From Bondarzewia mesenterica (taxonomy: Eukaryota; Basidiomycota; Agaricomycetes; Russulales; Bondarzewiaceae), in NCBI GenBank assembly GCA_004802705.1, contig SGPL01000462.1:1-26244 (forward strand): 26,244 nt of DNA, written 5' to 3'. Of this stretch, positions 20,141 to 26,244 are shown piece after piece. The notes under the pieces are model-generated. The model made no database searches. It was not told the DNA's origin and saw only the letters and a list, made by a program, of their open reading frames with translations. A program made the translations under genes and the position numbers. Numbering within the stretch: the stretch's first letter is position 1; each line of letters begins with the position of its first letter.

Positions 20141-21379
20141 GAAGGCTCAGTCCTGCCACTCGATTCCATCAGGTTCTCACCTGAACAGTCTCGTCCGCCT
20201 CCCTCGGCGTCTAAAAACTCACTCCTTCGCTCTCAATAGAATTTTTTGAAAAGTTCCTTACGTCCCCAGTGAGGACGTGCCGGCTTCTACCATCCCTATC
20301 GAATCCGAAAAGGGAAACGATGCTTTATCGTATTGCGTGGTTGTGTAGGAGGGCACCATCGTAACGCACATTCTTTCAGCTGGTTATGAATTCTTCATAT
20401 GTACGTCATGGCATTCGCAATACTGAATGATCGAAACATACCGAATTCATCAGGATCGTACGCGGTATTGCGATCGAATTCATACTATCGCATTACCCCA
20501 GGAGAACCGAGTATAGTGTCAGCTTGCATACTTGTTGTGACATGGACACTCTGTTTGCTTCTGGCCATGGGCAGTCTCCGGGTGATGGTAGATGGGGATC
20601 GTTTTTCGACATACTTATTCGGAACGAACTCACGCGTACCAAAATCTGAACCTGAGATGCATCAGCGATTCGGCTCGTAAGAGTTGCTGTTTGAGGCATC
20701 TTGCTTTTATACAACCATAATTTTGCAACCAGGGATGGATCCATACGGTGAAGACATAAGTTTGGAATCGAGCCGCAAAACCCCCAGTGAATATGTAAGA
20801 CCAACTCACCTCTGACTAGAACTAGATGGATACCTCCGCGCAGGTAGTGGATTGTCATGTCCCATAGAGAATCAGTGCTTTTGAAAAATAAATGGAGTGT
20901 GTGCGACGTGCGTAGCCCTTGTTGGTGCGCAACACCAGCCTCGATAGTCTTCTGTTAAGGTCTGCAAAAGAGACTATGACTTACCTGAGATTTACATGAT
21001 TTCCTGACCTTTCCAAATGAGCATCATAGCACTGCACATGGCAGTCGGTATCCCTGTCGATGCCGTGAGCTGCGCACGGCGCAAGGCGGAGGCTAGGCGC
21101 TAACTTGGCTTCATGCCTTTCGCGGTGTGAATCAAGACAAGGGGTTCAATTCTTGTTTGTGGGCCTTTCGGAGCTTGAATTCCGTCAGGTCAATCCGGAC
21201 TTCATTACTCAATATTTTAAACCCCGAAAGTCAACTATAGCTGTCAGTGTCTGTGCTACTTACTTACAAGTAACCTTGACTTACACCTAATGCGCAACAC
21301 GTCTGCGCTCATTCCACGAGTCTCCCATCTTCTTGGCGTGCACAATTGACAAGGAGACTCTTGGATTCCACTCTAGTCT

Positions 21380-24300
21380 ATGTCTGATATCCGCCTGCAC
21401 TTACTACCGAACCAAAAGTCCAGAGCTGGGTACGCGCGCGTCAGCGACATCGAGGCAGACGATAACCCCGACGCACGCGACAGTCCTACCATGTCCCCGA
21501 CACTGAAAGTTGCTGCGTCTGTTTCTGCGAGAAAGGCATTTAGAAAGGGGAAGCGGCGGGAGTCGTATAGCGGTGAGCCAGAGGAGGAGACTACACTGCT
21601 AGGTGAGCAAGGGCGTGAAGATGAGTATTCACAAGCGGATGAGGGAGATCTCAGGGAGGGAGGACCTTCGGATACTGCATCTCAGGTATGCTGCCGCGGA
21701 TTCATCTGATGAAAAGTACCTCATCTTTTCTAGCGTTCATCCATTTTGCGGAAGAGTGGAACGTCTTCCAAGGATAAGTCTCGAGTAATTCCTCTTCGTC
21801 CACCAGGTGTGTGTTCTTTTATGCTGCCGCAACAGCACATTTGCTTTTTGGAAGCATCCGAAACACGTCAAAGTACTGTATCGTGGCAGAGGAGTACGAA
21901 GAACCACTACGTGCTTCTTTAGTGAAATGCGGTAGATCAATCCGCTGTTTGAGACTGGGCTTACCGAGATGCCTTGCAGAGAAATTTCAAAACCGGTTTC
22001 CACCCAATATCGTTCGCAATCAAAAGTACAACGCATTTACCTTCCTGCCTATCGTCTTTTACGAGCAATTCAAATTCTTCTTTAACCTATACTTCCTCCT
22101 TGTCGCCTTGTCGCAGTTCGTACCTGCATTGAAGATAGGTTCGTCCTCATGCCTACACTGAAATAACGCATTGGCATAATCTGGTTATAGGCTTCATTGC
22201 AACATACATTGCACCCCTCGCGTTCGTACTTTTAGTAACGATGGGCAAGGAGGCATACGATGACTATCAGCGCAACCTCCGCGACCGCGAAGCCAACTCG
22301 CAGCGATATTTAATCCTTGACTCTTCAGAGTACTCGCCTTCATCACCGAGAGATATCGAGGACAATATNCCTCATACCCACTCCGTTCCTTCTTCCTCGT
22401 TGCGCGTTGGCGACCTCATCGTTCTTGAGAAGAACCAACGAGTTCCAGCCGATGTCGTCTTGCTTCGAACATCTGATCACTCAGGCACCTGCTTCATTCG
22501 AACGGACCAACTCGATGGTGAAACTGACTGGAAGCTTCGCGTAGCAGTCCCCGCAACGCAGAAACTGCGCACGGAGAAGGATTTACTGACTATTGATTCA
22601 GAGATCTATGGTACGCTTGAATGCCGCTATATTATTTAGCTTCCGATGTTTATATTGATCTCCACAGCTGATGCTCCCATCAAGGATATCCACACGTTCA
22701 TTGGCACCTTTACCATCAATTCTCCGGCTTCCCAGGCTCAGTCGGTTAATGATGTTCCACTCCTTCAGGTCCCTACCATCGAGCCTTTATCTGCAGAGAA
22801 CGTTCTCTGGTCGAATACTGTACTTGCTGCGGGCTCTGCTGTTGGTCTTATCATCTATACCGGGCCAGAGACTCGAGCAGTGATGAATACGAGTCACCCA
22901 AAAACGAAGGTCGGCCTTCTTGACCAGGAAATAAATAGGCTTGCCAAGGTCTCATTATTTTCCCGATCCATCTTGTGTCCAAAACTCATATGTGTGGTCC
23001 GTAGATTTTGTGTGCGGTGACATTCGCCTTATCATTGGCATTGGTAGCTTTGAATGGTTTCAGAGGCTTGTGGTATATCTACGTATTCCGTTTCCTCATT
23101 CTCTTTTCCTCCATTATTCCTATAAGGTAAGTCGATCCGAACGTCCCTTCAAATTTATGACCAACTTCTTCTCGTAGCTTGCGTGTCAACCTGGACATGG
23201 GTAAAACGGTATACGCCCATCAGATCATGACGGATAGTGAGATACCTGGCACGATTGTGCGAACGAGCACCTTACCGGAAGAGCTCGGTAGAATCGAGTA
23301 TCTGTTGACCGACAAGACGGGTACGCTTACACAGAACGGTGAATTTGCTGACCGAGTGGCTGTTTCCCCCCTATTCAATAAACCCTTTGCAGAAATGGAA
23401 ATGAAGAAGTTACATATGGGGACAATGTCCTTTGGTTTCGACTCTATGGACGAGGTCGCTCATCAGCTGGCCACTGCGTTTGGCGGATCTGGAGAACAAG
23501 GTAAGCCGATGATTGAATAGCTCGTCATACGTGTTGTGAACGAGTATTTGCAGGGCACATGAAACGTGGTTCTTTGGCGACAGGTGCCCAGCTTGCCACG
23601 AGAGGTCGTCGAGATATGTCTTCACGTGTGCGGGACGTCGTCCTTAGTCTAGCATTGTGTCACAACGTAGGCGCTGCACTTGCTCTGTGTACAAGCACGT
23701 CTAACCCTTTGCTAGGTCACTCCCGTAACCAACGACGACGGCTCTGTCACCTACCAAGCATCTTCCCCAGATGAAGTGGCTATTGTCAAATGGACGGAAT
23801 CCGTCGGTCTCACACTAACATTCCGCGACCGCACGCACATCGAGCTGCAAACGCCTTCGGGCAACACTCTCGTGTTCGACATTCTGGAAATCTTCCCATT
23901 CACATCGGAGTCAAAGCGGATGGGAATTATCGTGCGAGATACTCAGTCAGGGGAGATCGCATTCATGCAGAAGGGCGCTGACGTTGTCATGGCCAAAATT
24001 GTCCAGCGGAACGATTGGCTTGAGGAAGAGACGGCTAATATGGCGCGCGAAGGACTGCGCACGCTGGTCATGGCACGCCGACGGCTGACCGAGGCGGCGT
24101 ACGCGGATTTCAAGCAGAAGCATCACGCTGCTAGCGTTCGTCTTGAGGGTCGAAATGAGGCGATGGCGGCTGTCGTTGCAGAAACTTTGGAACACGACCT
24201 GGAATTACTTGGGCTAACGGGCGTCGAGGACAAGCTGCAGGACGATGTCAAGTCGACGCTTGAGCTCTTGCGAAATGCTGGGATCAAGATCTGGATGCTT

Positions 24301-25789
24301 ACTGGTGATAAAATCGAGACAGCAACAGTCATTGCTATATCGACCAAACTTGTGGCGAGGAATCAATATATTCACCAGGTTGCAAAACGTGGGTGATCTT
24401 AACGCCCTCCGTTGACAGTTGGTCTTGTGCTTATCAGAACAACGTCAGTGAAGACATCCGATCAAGTTCGCGATCAACTTGACTTCTTGCAAAACAAGCT
24501 GGACTGCTGCCTTGTCATCGACGGAGAGTCCCTCCAGGTTTGGACTTTTCATTTTCATCGATGAACGATTTTAACGGTCTGGTAGCTTTGTTTGAACTTG
24601 TTTAAAAACGAGTTCATCGAGATTACTACCAAGCTCTCAGCCGTTGTTGCTTGCCGATGCTCGCCAACTCAGAAAGCGGATGTCGCTCGGCTCATCCGCA
24701 GTTACACGAAGAAGCGGGTGTGTTGTATCGGTGACGGTGGCAACGATGTTAGCATGATCCAAGCTGCCGATGTTGGTAAGTCTATCACTGAAATATCCAA
24801 AAGCCACGCTCTCAATTTTCTGTAGGCGTCGGTATCGTCGGAAAGGAAGGAAGACAGGCGTCACTCGCCGCTGACTTCTCTGTGACGCAATTCAGTCACC
24901 TCACGAAACTCCTCCTATGGCACGGTCGCAACTCGTACCGACGCTCAGCCAAGCTGGCCCAGTTCGTCATTCATCGCGGCCTCATTATCTCGGTGATGCA
25001 GGCCGTGTTCTCGTCTATCTTCTACTTTGCGCCTATCGCGTTGTACCAGGGATGGCTCATGGTTGGCTATGCCACTCTGTACACAATGGCACCGGTGTTC
25101 TCTCTCGTGCTCGACCGTGATGTCAACGAAGACCTCGCTTTATTATACCCCGAACTGTACAAGGAGCTGACAAAGGTGTGTATTGATCAATATCTTCAGA
25201 ACTTGTCCCCGCTGATCGCTGTCATGAAAGGGTCGTGCACTCTCGTACAAGACTTTTTTCATGTGGCTCATGATCAGTGTATACCAAGGTACATCTCCCT
25301 GCTCTGAGGAAGATAACGTAGCTCATCATTATGCAGGCGCTGCGATCATGATCATCTCCCTCGTTCTCTTCGAGAATGAGTTCCTCAACATCGTCGCCAT
25401 CTCATTTACCGCTCTGATCCTGAACGAACTCATCATGGTCGCGTTAGAGGTGACGATCTGGTGAGTCGATTCCACACGTTTCCAAAGTGCACGAGGTGAA
25501 ATGAGAGTATCTTGCAGGCATATCTACATGGTTATTTCCGAGATCGTCACCCTCCTCATCTACGCTGTCAGCATGATCTTCCTGCCGGAATACTTCGGTC
25601 AGTCTTTTTGAGTTCCGCGACTCTTCATCGTGCGCCCGCTGACATCCCTCGCCAGATCTTGGTTTCGTCGTCTCGGTGCGCTTCGTATGGAAGGTAGCTG
25701 TTATCGTCGCCGTCAGCGCGGTCCCCCTGTATATTATCAAGCTCATCAAGAGCAGAGTCGCGCCTGCTGCCTCGAGCAAGCTGTTGTAG
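21380..25789 (+). CDS. NEO1: P4-type phospholipid flippase (Neo1/ATP9 class P-type ATPase)
   Basis: Seventeen exons, join(21380..21685, 21734..21808, 21874..22138, 22191..22610, 22668..22948, 23005..23126, 23178..23338, 23393..23500, 23554..23666, 23716..24388, 24449..24537, 24586..24775, 24826..25175, 25231..25288, 25337..25460, 25518..25597, 25656..25789), keep one frame for 1182 residues, close to yeast Neo1. Motifs: [18 protein letters not shown] before helix 1; DGET actuator loop (324-327); PISL in helix 4 (488-491), typical of P4 ATPases; phosphorylated Asp535 in [15 protein letters not shown] of the nucleotide domain (703-706); [10 protein letters not shown] (TGDK 813-816); GDGGND (920-925); then the last helices with [15 protein letters not shown]. 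Neo1-type enzymes flip aminophospholipids across Golgi/endosome membranes and, unlike other P4 ATPases, work without a Cdc50 subunit. DGETDWKLR and VPALKIG fit Neo1 rather than Drs2/Dnf. The N base at 22369 makes residue 275 Ile or Met. The exon 21874-22138 lead-in (residues 128-160) is less conserved. AATAAA lies 129 nt past the stop (25918-25923). Confidence 0.96.
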
Positions 25790-26041
25790 ACTAACTTATT
25801 CTTTGGGTAATCAGAGACGGTCGGATCCTTTGTTTAACATGTTTAAAACGTCTTCATATCGTGTTAGCGTCGTGCTATGCTACTACTAGTAAGTCTGGGG
25901 ATGAGGAAAGCTAGGACAATAAACGGAAAGGGGGACAGTGATTGCTGGGGGATGGTGAATGAAGCAGCCGCAAAAGCAACGAAGCGATGACAAGATGCAT
26001 GCAAGGGAAATAAAAAAAAACGATGACGAGATGCTGTCGAA
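25790..26041. other. Shared 3' intergenic region of convergent genes
   Basis: 252 bp separate the NEO1 stop from the stop of the opposing gene. Besides AATAAA (25918-25923, plus) and a nine-A run near 26012, nothing is recognised. Confidence 0.5.
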
Positions 26042-26244
26042 TCAATTGCCGTTGTGCGGCGATGATGGAGAATTGTTATGCGTGGCAAAAGGACCGTTGA
26101 AGAAATGAGCGTGGTTCACGGGCGGGGGCGGAGGCGGCTGCCATTGCGGATCGGGCGCGCCCGTGGTGCTCCACATGGCGCCCCCCGTCGGTGGAGGCCG
26201 GTTTATGGCGATGCTGAAACCAGGCATGGGCGGAGCCCACGGCG
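26042..26244 (-). CDS. 3' end of a proline-rich protein gene (cut by window edge)
   Basis: The minus-strand frame is open from the window edge to TGA at 26042-26044 and gives about 67 C-terminal residues. It is rich in Pro, Asn and His: PWAPPMPGFSIAINRPPPTG, GAPDPQWQPPPPPP, and an end in NNSPSSPHNGN. The Met at 26227 is internal rather than a likely start, since the frame continues upstream as PWAPP. The six-proline run could bind SH3, WW or profilin-type partners, but the family cannot be told from this tail. It runs convergent to NEO1. Confidence 0.5.
   Translation of the reverse strand, partial: PWAPPMPGFSIAINRPPPTGGAMWSTTGAPDPQWQPPPPPPVNHAHFFNGPFATHNNSPSSPHNGN

Larger units (their letters stand above)
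17938..21379. other. Divergent intergenic tract (transporter / NEO1), no confident gene
   Basis: Apart from the transporter promoter this holds short unsupported frames: 19705-20010 minus (101 codons, serine-rich, unrecognised), and 20399-20680 plus (93 codons with one hydrophobic run SIVSACILVVTWTLCLLL). A TATATAA at 20134-20140 followed by CT-rich sequence looks like a promoter with a 5' leader, but the first downstream ATG (20320) opens only a 15-codon frame. Perfect palindromes are TGGTACT-G-AGTACCA (18513-18527) and AAGTGTT-TC-AACACTT (19149-19164). Confidence 0.45.

Noticed and set aside
21105..21290. Short plus-strand frame before NEO1 as an upstream exon, or a tRNA suggested by GGGTTCAATTC
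   Set aside because: No frame-compatible junction to NEO1 is needed, since the ATG at 21380 opens a normal N-terminus; no cloverleaf can be drawn around the TpsiC-like word.
24389..24448. Acceptor TTATCAG near 24437 for the NEO1 intron starting at 24389
   Set aside because: It gives a stop within a few codons; the ACGTCAG acceptor ending at 24448 restores the family sequence [17 protein letters not shown].

Overview
The window looks like basidiomycete (probably Agaricomycete) nuclear DNA. Genes are cut by many introns of about 45-75 nt with GTRNGT donors, and the left end holds a relic of a KDZ (Kyakuja-Dileera-Zisupton) transposase next to a C-terminal fragment of an F-box-like gene; both families are expanded in these fungi. 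I rebuilt exon structures by hand from splice signals, frame continuity and remembered family motifs. No alignment or database search was run.

Layout. 1-5.2 kb is a decayed, repeat-rich block: copies of a palindromic motif, a coding-frame minisatellite (66-bp then 93-bp units), a KDZ transposase relic on the minus strand that ends where the minisatellite ends, and a 5'-truncated F-box-like fragment. 5.26-5.87 kb (minus) is a three-exon gene for a CHZ1-type H2A.Z-H2B histone chaperone. 5.9-8.7 kb has no confident gene, though 6.09-6.46 kb shows good splice signals. 8.73-11.56 kb (minus) is a seven-exon, 816-residue GATA transcription factor with an AreA-type N-terminal region, two zinc fingers and a repeated HPPML motif in its tail. 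11.6-15.6 kb has no recognisable gene and three isolated N bases. 15.65-17.94 kb (minus) is an MFS sugar transporter with about 13 exons. 17.94-21.38 kb is another long tract without a recognised gene. 21.38-25.79 kb (plus) is a 17-exon, 1182-residue P4-ATPase of the Neo1/ATP9 type. The right edge cuts the 3' end of a proline-rich minus-strand gene.

The genes do not form a pathway or cluster: chromatin (CHZ1), transcription (GATA), sugar uptake and membrane lipid asymmetry (NEO1) are separate household functions. The most interesting features are at the level of gene structure. Two unrelated genes each carry a 12-nt, frame-neutral microexon: one supplies a zinc-ligand cysteine of GATA finger 2, the other encodes the FRWR signature of the transporter. 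The GATA gene also has a stop-free intron of 57 nt right after finger 1. No previously undescribed defence, biosynthetic or mobile system could be supported.
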